NCBI RefSeq assembly: GCF_018069755.1
Contig: NZ_JAGQDE010000002.1
Coordinates: 124,001-188,000, forward strand
DNA: 64,000 nucleotides
Direction: 5' to 3'
Origin: Ideonella aquatica
GTDB taxonomy: Bacteria > Pseudomonadota > Gammaproteobacteria > Burkholderiales > Burkholderiaceae_C
A model generated the notes under the pieces. That model ran no database searches, was not told the origin of the DNA, and saw only the letters and a list, made by a program, of their open reading frames with translations. The position numbers were made by a program, and so were the translations under genes. Positions 7,945 through 16,451 of this stretch are shown here, piece after piece; the stretch's first letter is position 1; each line of letters starts with the position of its first letter.

Positions 7945-8786
7945 GCCGCGCCCGCCAGGCTGGCGCGCAGCGCGGCCAGCACCGGCGCGGTGTCAGGGCG
8001 GCAACCGCGCCACAGCGCAAAGGCCTCGGCCGCTTGCTCGACCAGCATGCCCAGGCCGTCGCGGCCCTCGGCGCCGTGGGCCAGGGCCCAGTCCAGGAAG
8101 GGACGGGCGGCGGCGCCATACATCAGGTCCACCGCCAGTGCGCCCGGCCGCAGCGTGGCGGCCGGCACCGGCGCGGCCGCGCCGCCCAGGCTGGAGGCGC
8201 TGGCGTTGATCACCAGGTCGAAGGCCTGGCCCGGGGCCTCGAGACCGCTGGCCGACAACGTCACCCCCTGGGCCTGCGCCAGCGCCGCATGGCGCTTCAC
8301 CAGTGCCTCGGCCCGCTGCAGCGTGCGGTTGGCCAGCACCACCTGGGCGGGCCGGGCCTCCAGCAGCGGACCCAGCACGCCGGCACCGGCACCGCCCGCG
8401 CCCACCAGCAGCACGCGCTGCCCGGCCAGTGGCCGGCCGGCGCCCTGCTCGATGTCGCGCAGCAGGCCGATGCCGTCGGTGTTGTCGGCCAGCCAGCCGT
8501 CGGCATCAAAGCGCAGCGTGTTGGCCGCGCCGGCCAGCGTGGCGCGCGGCGTGGCGCGGGTGGCCAGCGCCAGCGCCTCGAACTTGAAGGGCACGGTGAC
8601 ATTGCAGCCGCGCGCGCCCTCGGCGGCGAAGCGGCGCACGGTGTCGGCAAAGCCGTCCAGCGGCGCCAGCAGGCGCTCGTAGATGATCTCGTCGCCGGTT
8701 TGTGCGGCAAAGGCGGCGTGGATCGCCGGCGAGCGGCTGTGCTCGACAGGATGGCCGACGACGGCGTAGCGGTCAGGGAAACTCAT
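7941..8786 (-). CDS. aroE: Shikimate dehydrogenase
   Basis: AroE reduces 3-dehydroshikimate to shikimate with NADPH in aromatic amino acid synthesis. The 281-residue protein starts [20 protein letters not shown]; upstream in-frame residues are not family-like. The shikimate-binding SRSP, NVTVPFK with the catalytic lysine, NTDGIG with the catalytic aspartate, and the NADP loop GAGGAG are all present in the expected order. It lies between the tonB and mtgA genes, the order found in other Burkholderiales, and overlaps mtgA by four bases. Confidence 0.95.
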   Translation of the reverse strand: MSFPDRYAVVGHPVEHSRSPAIHAAFAAQTGDEIIYERLLAPLDGFADTVRRFAAEGARGCNVTVPFKFEALALATRATPRATLAGAANTLRFDADGWLADNTDGIGLLRDIEQGAGRPLAGQRVLLVGAGGAGAGVLGPLLEARPAQVVLANRTLQRAEALVKRHAALAQAQGVTLSASGLEAPGQAFDLVINASASSLGGAAAPVPAATLRPGALAVDLMYGAAARPFLDWALAHGAEGRDGLGMLVEQAAEAFALWRGCRPDTAPVLAALRASLAGAA

Positions 8787-8799
8787 GCCGGCAGACAGG

Positions 8800-9681
8800 T
8801 CAGGGGGCGTTGTTGCTGAGGCTGGTCTCCAGCCCGTCACTGCGGGTGAAGCGAAAGCGCGAGGTGACCACGATCTGGTCGGCCTGGCGCCGCATGGCAT
8901 CGCTGAAGGCCCCGAACGGCCCGGCGGCGTGGACGATGGCCAGCGCGCGCCGGTTCAGCACCGCCGACTTGGCGGGCCGCACGATCTCGGCCTCGATCAC
9001 CCGGCCGGTGGCGTCGATGGTGATGTTCATCGTCAGCTCGCCGTAGAGCTTCTTGCCGGCGATTTCGGGGAAATCGCGGGTGCCGCGGTCTTCGATGCGC
9101 CGGCGCAGGTTGTCGTAGTAGATCGCATAGACCTCTTCGCGCGTGGCCGGGCTGATGTAGCGCTTCTTGGGTCGCGCGTTCTCTTCATTGATGCGCTTTT
9201 CGATCTCGGCCAGCATGCGCAGCATCTGGCGCCGGCGCTCCTCGCGCTGCTGCTCCTCGGGCGAGGTGGCGGCCTTGCTGGGGTCGGGTGGCGGCAGCAG
9301 GGCGATCTCGCGGCGGATCTGCGCCAGCAACTGCTGCTGGATGTCCTGCATCGCATTGACCTGGCGGCGCGCTTCCTCCAGGTCATCGCCCGGCTGCTGG
9401 AAGGCCGACGGCGGCAGCGGCGTGGTGGCGCGACCCTCCTCGTTGTCGCCACCGCCGGCCAGGTTGGCCTGGGCGATGGCCTGCGCCTTTTGCGGCCGCT
9501 CATCGGAGCGCGCGTTGACCAGGATGACCTCCAGCGGCGTGTCCTCAAACAGCCGGTTGAAGCCCTCGGGATCGACGAAGCGCACCGTCAGCAGCGCGCC
9601 ATGCACCGCCAGCGAGCACAGCAGCGCCCACTGCAGCGTGCTCAGACGCCGGGTCCAGGCAGGCAGGGCGATCCGCCGCAT
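8800..9681 (-). CDS. tonB: TonB-family energy transducer
   Basis: TonB proteins pass proton-motive force from ExbBD to outer-membrane receptors. This 293-residue protein has one N-terminal transmembrane helix with a Ser-His pair ([14 protein letters not shown], about 18-31), a long charged and partly coiled-coil periplasmic section rich in Gln, Arg and Glu (about 100-175), and a C-terminal TonB domain ([18 protein letters not shown] onward). No exbB or exbD is in the window. It starts six bases after the ribonuclease gene and is probably co-transcribed. Whether it serves the TonB-dependent receptor at 39.6-42.6 kb cannot be told from sequence. Confidence 0.85.
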   Translation of the reverse strand: MRRIALPAWTRRLSTLQWALLCSLAVHGALLTVRFVDPEGFNRLFEDTPLEVILVNARSDERPQKAQAIAQANLAGGGDNEEGRATTPLPPSAFQQPGDDLEEARRQVNAMQDIQQQLLAQIRREIALLPPPDPSKAATSPEEQQREERRRQMLRMLAEIEKRINEENARPKKRYISPATREEVYAIYYDNLRRRIEDRGTRDFPEIAGKKLYGELTMNITIDATGRVIEAEIVRPAKSAVLNRRALAIVHAAGPFGAFSDAMRRQADQIVVTSRFRFTRSDGLETSLSNNAP

Positions 9682-9686
9682 CGTGC

Positions 9687-11702
9687 TCAGGCGCTGGCGG
9701 GTGGCGGCTCGGCGTCGGCCACGTCAATCGCCAGCGACAGGCTGGCGGCAGGGGCGTCGTCCTCGTCACCGTCATCGGCCGCGTCGGCCGCGGCCGTGTC
9801 ATCCAGCCGGGCCAGCAGGCTGGCATGCACATCCAGCGTCAGCAGGTCCAGCCCGGTCACACGCACCCGCACACGGGTGCCGCGCGGCAGCGGTTCGCAG
9901 CCCAGGGCCTTGAAGACCAGCGGCAGGGTGTCGGCACGCACCAGGCCGTCCTTCATCACCGCGGCGTCCAACTCGGTCACGCCGTTCTGCGCCAGCCAGC
10001 GCATCGTCCAGAAGCGCTCGATCGCCTGCTGGAAGCCGTTGTAGGCCGAGTAGGCGCCGTCAAAGGCCGAGATCACCGAGAACAGCGTGGCGTCCTTGGG
10101 CTTGAAGGGCGCGGCCAGCGCGGCGGTGCGGCCATGGCGCGCGCAGGCAATGATCTGCCACTGGTTGACCAGGTCGGTGTAGCGGCGCAGCGGCGAGGTG
10201 GCCCAGGTGTACTGCGCCACGCCCATGCCGGCATGCGGCGCCGGCTTGGTGCCCATGCGCACCTTCACGCCGGGCGCCAGGCTGGCCTGGCTGCGGTAGA
10301 TGCCGGGCACGCCCAGCTCGGCCAGCCAGCCGCCCCAGGTGCTGTTGGCCAGGATCATGGCCTCGGAGACCACCAGGTCCAGCGGGGCGCCGCGGCGGCG
10401 CTCGGTGATGCGCACGGTCTCGTCGCCGCTGGGCTCGGTGCCGGGGCCGTCGAGCTTGAAGCTGTAGTCGGGCCGGTTGAACAGCTCGGGCTTGCCGCGC
10501 ACTACCTCGCGCGCGGCCTTCAGGTGCCGCGCCAGGCGGAAGCAGAAGGCCAGCTCGGGCGCGAACGGGTACTCGGCCAGCGCCTCGCCGGTCAGGCTGG
10601 CTTCGGTGATGACCTCGTCCAACTGGTCGTGGCGCAGGTTGGCGGCGATCGGCACGCGCTCCAGCCGGGTCTCGGTGGCGGTGATGGCCAGCGTGGCCTC
10701 GTCCAGCGTGACATACAGGCTCACCGCCGGGCAGTCGCGGCCCTCGTCCAGGGTGTAGGCCTGCACCACGGCGTCGGGCAGCATGGTGATCTTCCAGCCC
10801 GGCATGTAGACGGTGGACAGGCGCTCGCGCGCCACCTTGTCAACCGCCGAATCGGGCGTGATCGCCAGGCCCGGCGCGGCGATGTGGATGCCCAGCACCA
10901 CGCTGCCGCTGCCCAGGCCGGTGACCGACAGCGCGTCGTCGATCTCGGTGGTCTGCGAGTCGTCGATCGAGAAGGCCTGCACCGCGGCCAGCGGCAGCTT
11001 GTCCTGGATCTGCGGCGCCTCCAGCGCCGGGAAGCCGTGGCCCTTGGGGAACTGCTCGAAGAGGAAGCGGCGCCAGTGGAACTGGTAGGGGCTGGTGATC
11101 GCGCCGGCGTTCTTCAGCAGGTCAAGCGGGGCGCGCTGGCTGCGGCGCGCGGCCTCGACCACGGCCTTGTACTCGGGCGCGTTCTTGTCCGGACGGAACA
11201 GGATCTTGTAGAGCTGCTCGGCGATCGGCGGCGGGCAGGCGCCGGCGGCCAGCTCGGTGGCCCAGGCCTCGATCTGCGCGGCCTGCTGGGCCTTGCGCTC
11301 GATCGCCAGCAGCGCGGCCTTGACCGTTTCTTCAGGGGCCTTCCTGAACTGGCCCTTGCCGGCGCGGCGGAAATAGTGCGGCGCCTCGAAGAGCTTGAAC
11401 AGCATCGCCGCCTGCAGCTCGGGGCCGGCGCTGGCCGAGAAGTAGTCGCGCGCCAGCTCGGCAAAGCCGAACTCGCCTTCGGGGGCGAACTCCCAGGCCA
11501 GGTCGAGGTCAATGCCGACGGCCTGGGCTTGCGCAGACGACAGCAACTCGGCCGGCTGCGGCTTGTCAAAGCGCAGCAGCACGTTGGCGGTCTTCACCTT
11601 GACGCGCTTGCCCGAATCCAGCTCGATCTGCATCGAACTGTCGGCCTCGGACATCACGCGGCCGGCGAGGAACTTGCCGGCATCATCGAACAGGGCATAC
11701 AT
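9687..11702 (-). CDS. RNB-domain exoribonuclease (RNase II/R family)
   Basis: A 671-residue 3'-5' exoribonuclease. The catalytic RNB domain holds the acidic metal-binding signature around DDSQTTEIDDALSV and ERLSTVYMPGW, and later the conserved YTWATSPLRRYTDL. The N-terminal cold-shock-like region is reduced and there is no clear long S1 tail, so it is nearer to RNase II-like RNB proteins of Betaproteobacteria than to full RNase R. The ATG at 11702 directly follows an in-frame GTG; I use the ATG. It heads the rnb-tonB-aroE-mtgA set. Confidence 0.9.
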   Translation of the reverse strand: MYALFDDAGKFLAGRVMSEADSSMQIELDSGKRVKVKTANVLLRFDKPQPAELLSSAQAQAVGIDLDLAWEFAPEGEFGFAELARDYFSASAGPELQAAMLFKLFEAPHYFRRAGKGQFRKAPEETVKAALLAIERKAQQAAQIEAWATELAAGACPPPIAEQLYKILFRPDKNAPEYKAVVEAARRSQRAPLDLLKNAGAITSPYQFHWRRFLFEQFPKGHGFPALEAPQIQDKLPLAAVQAFSIDDSQTTEIDDALSVTGLGSGSVVLGIHIAAPGLAITPDSAVDKVARERLSTVYMPGWKITMLPDAVVQAYTLDEGRDCPAVSLYVTLDEATLAITATETRLERVPIAANLRHDQLDEVITEASLTGEALAEYPFAPELAFCFRLARHLKAAREVVRGKPELFNRPDYSFKLDGPGTEPSGDETVRITERRRGAPLDLVVSEAMILANSTWGGWLAELGVPGIYRSQASLAPGVKVRMGTKPAPHAGMGVAQYTWATSPLRRYTDLVNQWQIIACARHGRTAALAAPFKPKDATLFSVISAFDGAYSAYNGFQQAIERFWTMRWLAQNGVTELDAAVMKDGLVRADTLPLVFKALGCEPLPRGTRVRVRVTGLDLLTLDVHASLLARLDDTAAADAADDGDEDDAPAASLSLAIDVADAEPPPASA

Positions 11703-11730
11703 CACCGGCGGATTGTCGCCGATGGCGGGC

Positions 11731-12213
11731 TCAGGCCTCGGGCTGGTTCAGGCCCCGGGCGTGGTCGATCAGGCGGTCGAAGAAGTCGCCCAGCTGGCGG
11801 CGCTCCTCCAGCGTGAGGCAGCCGAAGATCTCGTGGTTGCGCCGGTTGATCAGGTCCATCACCTGGGTCCAGCGCTGGCGGCCGGCCTCGGTGAGCTTGA
11901 GATCCACGCTGCGGGCGTCGTTCTCGCTGGCGTTCTTGCTGATCAGGCCCTGGTCGACCAGCGACTGCGCCGCGCGGCTGGCCTGGCCCTTGTCGAGGTT
12001 GGCCTCGAAGGCCAGGCGGTTGACCGACAGCGCATCGAAGGACCCCACGGCCGCCAGGCAGCGCGCCTCGCCCAGGCCCAGCCCGCTCTCCTTCAGGTAG
12101 AGCTCATGGCTGGAGCGGTCGCTCAGCTTGTGCAGCATGTGCAGGCGGTAGGTCAGGAACCGGTCCAGCGTGGGCAGGTTCCCGGCGGTCCGGTTGAAGC
12201 GGCTGCTGCCCAT
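11731..12213 (-). CDS. MarR-family transcriptional regulator of the TRAP/hydroxylase cluster
   Basis: A 160-residue winged-helix repressor. The recognition region SFDALSVNRLAFEANLDKGQ and the wing SENDARSVDLKLTEAGR match MarR proteins, which usually respond to aromatic or lipophilic acids. It follows the TRAP transporter genes in the same direction, 7 bases behind dctM. The divergent promoter at the far end of the same unit (16.27-16.45 kb) contains repeated GTTG-N6-CAAC palindromes of MarR type, so this protein is their likely reader. The ligand is probably the acid handled by the TRAP system and the hydroxylase. Confidence 0.85.
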   Translation of the reverse strand: MGSSRFNRTAGNLPTLDRFLTYRLHMLHKLSDRSSHELYLKESGLGLGEARCLAAVGSFDALSVNRLAFEANLDKGQASRAAQSLVDQGLISKNASENDARSVDLKLTEAGRQRWTQVMDLINRRNHEIFGCLTLEERRQLGDFFDRLIDHARGLNQPEA

Positions 12214-12220
12214 GCGTCGA

Positions 12221-13552
12221 TCAGCCTGCCATGCTGTGGACCAGCCACAGCGACAAGGTCGGGAAGGCCACCAGGAAGCCGATGCGGATGAAGTCCGAGG
12301 CCAGGAAGGGCATCACGCCCTTGGCGGTCTCCAGGTAGGGCACGTCCTTGGCCATCTTCTGGATGATGAACAGGTTCATGCCCACAGGCGGATGCACCAG
12401 GCCGATCTCCACCACCATCAGCGCCAGGATGCCGAACCACACCGACTTGTCATTGGCCGACATGCCGTAGAAATCCAGGCCCATGATCATTGGGTAGAAG
12501 ATCGGGATGGTCAGCAGGATCATCGCCAGCGAGTCCATCACGCAGCCCAGCAGCACGTAGACCACCAGGATGGCCAGCAGCACCAGCAGCGGCGGCATGC
12601 CGCTGTTCTTGACCCACTCGGCCAGTTCGGTGGGCAGCTGGGTGATGGCCAGGCCGGAGTTCAGCAGGTCGGCGCCCAGCAGCACCAGGAAGATCATCGC
12701 CGTGGCATGGGCCGTGCCGATCAGGCTGGCCTTGATGCCGGCCCAGCGCATGCCGCCCTTGATGATCGCCAGCCCACCGCAGGCCGCGGCGCCGATCGAC
12801 GCCGCCTCGGTGGGGTTGGCCCAGCCGCCGTAGATGCCGACGATCACCACCACGAAGACGAACATCACCGGCAGCACCGCCACCGTGGCCGCCAGGCGTT
12901 CGGACCAGGGCGCCTTGTCGCCCGCCGGGCCGGCGTTCGGGTTCAGCGTGACCAGAATGCGGATCACCACCATGTAGCCCAGCATCGCAATCAGGCCCGG
13001 GATCATCGCGGCGACGAAGAGCTTGCCGATCGACTCCTGCGTCAGCACCGCATAGATCACCAGCGGCACCGACGGCGGGATCATGATGCCCAGCGTGCCG
13101 GCCGCCGCCAGCGTGCCGGTGGACAGCCGGCCCGAGTAGCCATGGCGGCGCAGCTCGGGCAGGGCGACCTGGGCCATCGTGGCGGCGGTGGCCAGCGAGG
13201 AGCCGCAGATCGCACCAAAGCCCGCGCAGGCGCCGGTGGCGGCCATCGCCAGGCCACCCTTCCAGTGGCCCAGGAAGGCTGCGGCGAAGCGGAACAGCGC
13301 CTTGCTCAACCCGCCATGCGTGGCGAACTGGCCCATCAGCATGAACAGCGGAATCACCGCCAGGTCGTAGTTCGAGAAGCGCGCATAGGCCAGGTGGTTC
13401 ATCGTGAACAGCAGCGCGTTCGGGTCGCCAGCGTTCATCGCCAGGAAGCCCGCGGCGCCGCCGATCAGCATGCCCACGCCCACATGCACGCGGATCGCCA
13501 GCAGGGCCATCAGCCCCGCGAAGATCAGCAGACCGATCTGCATACCGCTCAT
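12221..13552 (-). CDS. dctM: TRAP transporter large permease
   Basis: A 443-residue integral membrane protein with about 12 hydrophobic segments, the DctM subunit of a tripartite ATP-independent periplasmic transporter. Typical blocks include AICGSSLATAATMAQVALPE, GTLAAAGTLGIMIPPSVPL and GCVMDSLAMILLTIPIFYP. The ATG at 13552 overlaps the dctQ stop by four bases. The TRAP pair imports an organic anion with sodium. The neighbouring hydroxylase suggests an aromatic acid as cargo, but that is inference. Confidence 0.93.
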   Translation of the reverse strand: MSGMQIGLLIFAGLMALLAIRVHVGVGMLIGGAAGFLAMNAGDPNALLFTMNHLAYARFSNYDLAVIPLFMLMGQFATHGGLSKALFRFAAAFLGHWKGGLAMAATGACAGFGAICGSSLATAATMAQVALPELRRHGYSGRLSTGTLAAAGTLGIMIPPSVPLVIYAVLTQESIGKLFVAAMIPGLIAMLGYMVVIRILVTLNPNAGPAGDKAPWSERLAATVAVLPVMFVFVVVIVGIYGGWANPTEAASIGAAACGGLAIIKGGMRWAGIKASLIGTAHATAMIFLVLLGADLLNSGLAITQLPTELAEWVKNSGMPPLLVLLAILVVYVLLGCVMDSLAMILLTIPIFYPMIMGLDFYGMSANDKSVWFGILALMVVEIGLVHPPVGMNLFIIQKMAKDVPYLETAKGVMPFLASDFIRIGFLVAFPTLSLWLVHSMAG

Positions 13553-14088
13553 GCCTTGACTCCCAGCGCGATGTTCAGCGAGTGCATCGTGCGGTGCAAC
13601 GCCGTCAGCGCCAGCAGCACGAAGCTGGGCACGATCAGCAGCACGCACCACCAGATCGGGATCAGCAGCAGCGGCGAGACTTCCATGCTTTCCTTGGCTT
13701 CCTCGACGTACAGGCCGGTGCGCCAGGTCAGCACCACCGAAGCCAGCAGCAGCAGGCCATGGCCCAGCACGTCCAGCGCAGCGCGGGCGCGCTCGCTCAT
13801 CCAGGTGGTCAGCGCATCGACCTTGATGTGGTGGTCGTGCAGTTCGCACACCGGCAGAAACGCCGCCGAGCCGATCGCGGCGCCCATCATCAGGACTTCC
13901 ATGTCGCCCTGGATCGGCGTGGCGAACAGCTTGCGGCCGACGATGGACACGATGGACATCACCACCAGCGCGCAGAACACCGCGCCGCCGGCCATCGCCC
14001 ACCAGGTCACCACCGTGCTCAACAGCCCGAGCAGGCCGCTCTTGGGTGGCGTGTCGACGTGGGCGTCGTCGGGAACCAGTTCAGCCAT
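13549..14088 (-). CDS. dctQ: TRAP transporter small permease
   Basis: A 179-residue protein with four transmembrane segments, the DctQ subunit that joins DctM. The segments are around residues 20-48, 63-82, 100-120 and 140-165, and the inter-helix motif VVMSIVSIVGRKLF is typical of the family. Order and overlap (dctP, dctQ, dctM) match other TRAP operons. The stop overlaps the dctM start as ATGA, which fits tight coupling of the two membrane subunits. Confidence 0.9.
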   Translation of the reverse strand: MAELVPDDAHVDTPPKSGLLGLLSTVVTWWAMAGGAVFCALVVMSIVSIVGRKLFATPIQGDMEVLMMGAAIGSAAFLPVCELHDHHIKVDALTTWMSERARAALDVLGHGLLLLASVVLTWRTGLYVEEAKESMEVSPLLLIPIWWCVLLIVPSFVLLALTALHRTMHSLNIALGVKA

Positions 14089-14097
14089 GGCAGGAGC

Positions 14098-15129
14098 TCA
14101 CTTGGGCAGGTACTTGGCGCCGATGGCGCGCGCGTCGGCGGCCAGCTGCTTGGCCGGCAGGCCCTTGGCGGCGGCCTGCTGGATCCACTCGGCTTCGACG
14201 CCGGCCGAGGCCTTCTGCATCGCCGCGTAGTCCTCGGGCTTGATGACCAGGACGCGGTTGCCCTGGGCGGTCATCTTCTTGCGTGCGGCGTCATTGCCCT
14301 GGTCCCAGACCGAGCCAGCCAGCTCCGACAGCACCTTGCCGCTGTTCTTGTCGATCGCCGCCTTCAGATCGGCCGGCAGCGACTCGTACTTCTGCTTGTT
14401 CATCAGAATGGCCATCGGCGTCTGCGTGAAGCCGGGCTGGTTCTGGAAGCCCTCCATGTGGTACTTGGTGACCTCGTCGACCTTGGTGGTGGGCAGGATC
14501 TCCCACGGCGCCATCGCGCCGTCGATCACGCCCTTGCTGATCGATTCGGTGATCGCCGCCACCGGCAGGTTCACCGGCGTGGCGCCCAGCGACTGCAGGA
14601 ACAGCGACGAGAAGCGCGAGGGGCTGCGCAGCTTCAGACCCTTGAAGCCCTCCACGGTGAGCACCGGCTTGCTGGCGGTGCTGATCACCACGTTGGAGGC
14701 GCTGAAGATGGCCAGCACCTTGAAGTCCTTGAAGTCCTCCTGGCCGTTCTTCAGGTAGTACTCCCACATCGCCTTGGAGCCGGCCAGGCCCTGCGGCGGC
14801 ATCGTGAACGGCAGCTCCAGCGCTTCGGTGCGCGGGAAGCGGCCGGTGGCAAAGGACGGCGAGGTCCAGATGACATCGGCCACACCGTTCTTGACCTGGT
14901 CGATCAGCTGCGCGGGCGTGCCGCCCAGCTGCAGCGAGGGGTAGATCTGGCACTTGAGCTTGCCGCCCGAGTCCTTCTCGATGCTGGCGCACCAGGGCTC
15001 GGCGATGAAGCGCTGGAAATTGCCGGTCGAGGGCAGGAAGTGCGAGAACTTGATCGTCGTGACCTGCGCAGCGGCGGTAGCGGCGGCCAGCGCCAGCGGC
15101 AGCGCGGCGAGGAGGTGGGCGGACTTCAT
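14098..15129 (-). CDS. dctP: TRAP substrate-binding protein, copy 1
   Basis: A 343-residue periplasmic DctP protein with a signal peptide (MKSAHLLAALPLALAAATAAA). The start at 15129 is preceded by AAGG. The core contains FSHFLPSTGNF, GRFPRTEALELPF and AMAPWEILPTTKV, with the conserved arginine region LRSPSRFSSLF that binds the carboxylate of the ligand. It is closely similar along its whole length to the next gene upstream (15227-16267), a clear tandem duplication. It sits nine bases before dctQ. Confidence 0.93.
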   Translation of the reverse strand: MKSAHLLAALPLALAAATAAAQVTTIKFSHFLPSTGNFQRFIAEPWCASIEKDSGGKLKCQIYPSLQLGGTPAQLIDQVKNGVADVIWTSPSFATGRFPRTEALELPFTMPPQGLAGSKAMWEYYLKNGQEDFKDFKVLAIFSASNVVISTASKPVLTVEGFKGLKLRSPSRFSSLFLQSLGATPVNLPVAAITESISKGVIDGAMAPWEILPTTKVDEVTKYHMEGFQNQPGFTQTPMAILMNKQKYESLPADLKAAIDKNSGKVLSELAGSVWDQGNDAARKKMTAQGNRVLVIKPEDYAAMQKASAGVEAEWIQQAAAKGLPAKQLAADARAIGAKYLPK

Positions 15130-15226
15130 GGTCAGACCTTTCAGGGAAGAAAAAGCCCCTCGCGGCGTCCCGGTGCGGGCGTGCGGCAAGGGGCCGGAGC
15201 GGGCCAGTGCGTGTTGTCAGGCCGGC

Positions 15227-16267
15227 TTACTTGCTCATGTACTTGGCGCCGATGGCATGCACCTCGGCCGCCAGCTTCTTGCCGTCCAGGCCCTTGGCGG
15301 TGGCCTGCTTGATCCAGTCGGCCTCGACCGAGGCAGCGGCCGTCTTCATCGCGGCGTAATCGGCGTCCTTGATGACCAGCACCTTGTTGCCCTGGGCGGT
15401 CATCTTCTTGCGGGCCTCGTCGTTGCCGGTGTCCCAGACCTTGCCGGTCAGCTCCACCAGCGCGGCGCCGCTGTGCTTGTCGATGACCGCCTTCAGATCG
15501 GCCGGCAGGCTCTCGAACTTGGCCTTGTTCATCAGCACGGCCATCGGGGTCTGGGTGAAGCCGGGCTGGTTGGGCTGGCCTTCCATGTGGTACTTGGTGA
15601 CCTCGTCGATCTTGGTGGCGGGCAGCACCTCCCAGGGCGCCATGGCGCCATCGATCACGCCCTTGCTGACCGACTCGGTCACCTGGGCGATCGGCATGTT
15701 CACCGGCGTGCCGCCCAGGGCGGTCAGGAACAGCGAGGAGAAGCGCGAGGGGCTGCGCAGCTTCACGCCCTTGAAGCCGTCGACCGTCAGGATGGGCTTG
15801 CTGGCGGTGCTCATCACCACGTTGGAGGCGCTGAAGATGGCCAGCACCTTGAAGTCCTTGAAGTCCTCCTGGCCGTGCTTCTGGTAGTACTCCCACATGG
15901 CCTTGGAGCCGGCCAGGCCGCCCGGCGGCAGCGAGAAGGGCAGCTCCAGCGCCTCGGTGCGCGGGAAGCGGCCGGTGGAGTAGCTCGGCGAGGTCCAGAC
16001 CACGTCGGCCACGCCGTTCTTCACCTGGTCGGCCAGCTGCGGCGGCGTGCCGCCCAGCTGCAGCGCGGGGTAGAGCTGGCACTTGAGCTTGCCGCCCGAG
16101 TCCTTCTCGATCGCTGCGCACCAGGGCTCGGCCACGTTCTTGTGGAAGTTCGAGTTCGGCGCCAGGAAGTGCGAGAACTTGATCGTCGTGACCTGGGCCT
16201 GCGCGGGCAGGGCGCCCAGCAGCAGGGTGGCGGCGGCACAGGCGAGGGCGCCAAGGCGGATGGTCAT
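15227..16267 (-). CDS. dctP: TRAP substrate-binding protein, copy 2
   Basis: A 346-residue second DctP with its own signal peptide (MTIRLGALACAAATLLLGAL, cut near QAQ). It matches copy 1 through nearly all of the mature protein, including GRFPRTEALELPF, LRSPSRFSSLF and SKGVIDGAMAPWE. Differences cluster around the ligand-facing segments (for example SLGATPVNLPVAAIT against ALGGTPVNMPIAQVT), so the two may bind different but related acids. It is the first gene of the unit and starts at the operator-rich region 16268-16451. Confidence 0.93.
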   Translation of the reverse strand: MTIRLGALACAAATLLLGALPAQAQVTTIKFSHFLAPNSNFHKNVAEPWCAAIEKDSGGKLKCQLYPALQLGGTPPQLADQVKNGVADVVWTSPSYSTGRFPRTEALELPFSLPPGGLAGSKAMWEYYQKHGQEDFKDFKVLAIFSASNVVMSTASKPILTVDGFKGVKLRSPSRFSSLFLTALGGTPVNMPIAQVTESVSKGVIDGAMAPWEVLPATKIDEVTKYHMEGQPNQPGFTQTPMAVLMNKAKFESLPADLKAVIDKHSGAALVELTGKVWDTGNDEARKKMTAQGNKVLVIKDADYAAMKTAAASVEADWIKQATAKGLDGKKLAAEVHAIGAKYMSK

Positions 16268-16337
16268 CGTTGTCTCCAGTCGGTAGGCCAATGGGGCGGG
16301 TGTGCCTGTATTCGTCAGCACACTTTCTGTTGCGGGT

Positions 16338-16361
16338 GCAACCATATAGATCAATGGTTGC
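16338..16361. promoter_or_regulatory. Perfect inverted repeat in the dctP/hydroxylase divergent promoter
   Basis: GCAACCAT (16338-16345) and ATGGTTGC (16354-16361) are perfect reverse complements around an 8-base spacer. The right arm shares its GTTGC with the adjoining GTTG-N6-CAAC site. It is a likely binding site for the cluster's MarR regulator or for a second regulator. Confidence 0.6.
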
Positions 16362-16370
16362 GCACTCAAC
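16357..16370. promoter_or_regulatory. MarR-type operator, site 1
   Basis: GTTGCGCACTCAAC is an inverted repeat GTTG-N6-CAAC, almost identical to site 2 at 16416-16429 (13 of 14 bases). It lies about 90 bases upstream of dctP copy 2 and a similar distance from the hydroxylase start, so one protein could control both directions. Confidence 0.65.
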
Positions 16371-16415
16371 TATCGAAAACCCCATTGCCGGGGCTGGGGG
16401 TGGGTGGCAACAATA

Positions 16416-16429
16416 GTTGCGCACACAAC
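16416..16429. promoter_or_regulatory. MarR-type operator, site 2
   Basis: GTTGCGCACACAAC, inverted repeat GTTG-N6-CAAC preceded by ATA. It overlaps an in-frame GTG (16404) of the hydroxylase frame, which argues that translation really starts downstream at the ATG at 16452 and that this site is operator DNA. Confidence 0.65.
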
Positions 16430-16451
16430 GAAAGTCGCCGTTCCCGCCGCC

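Noticed and set aside
16404-16451. Upstream GTG as start of the FAD hydroxylase
   Set aside because: The added residues lie in an operator palindrome, and the family-like sequence begins after the ATG at 16452.
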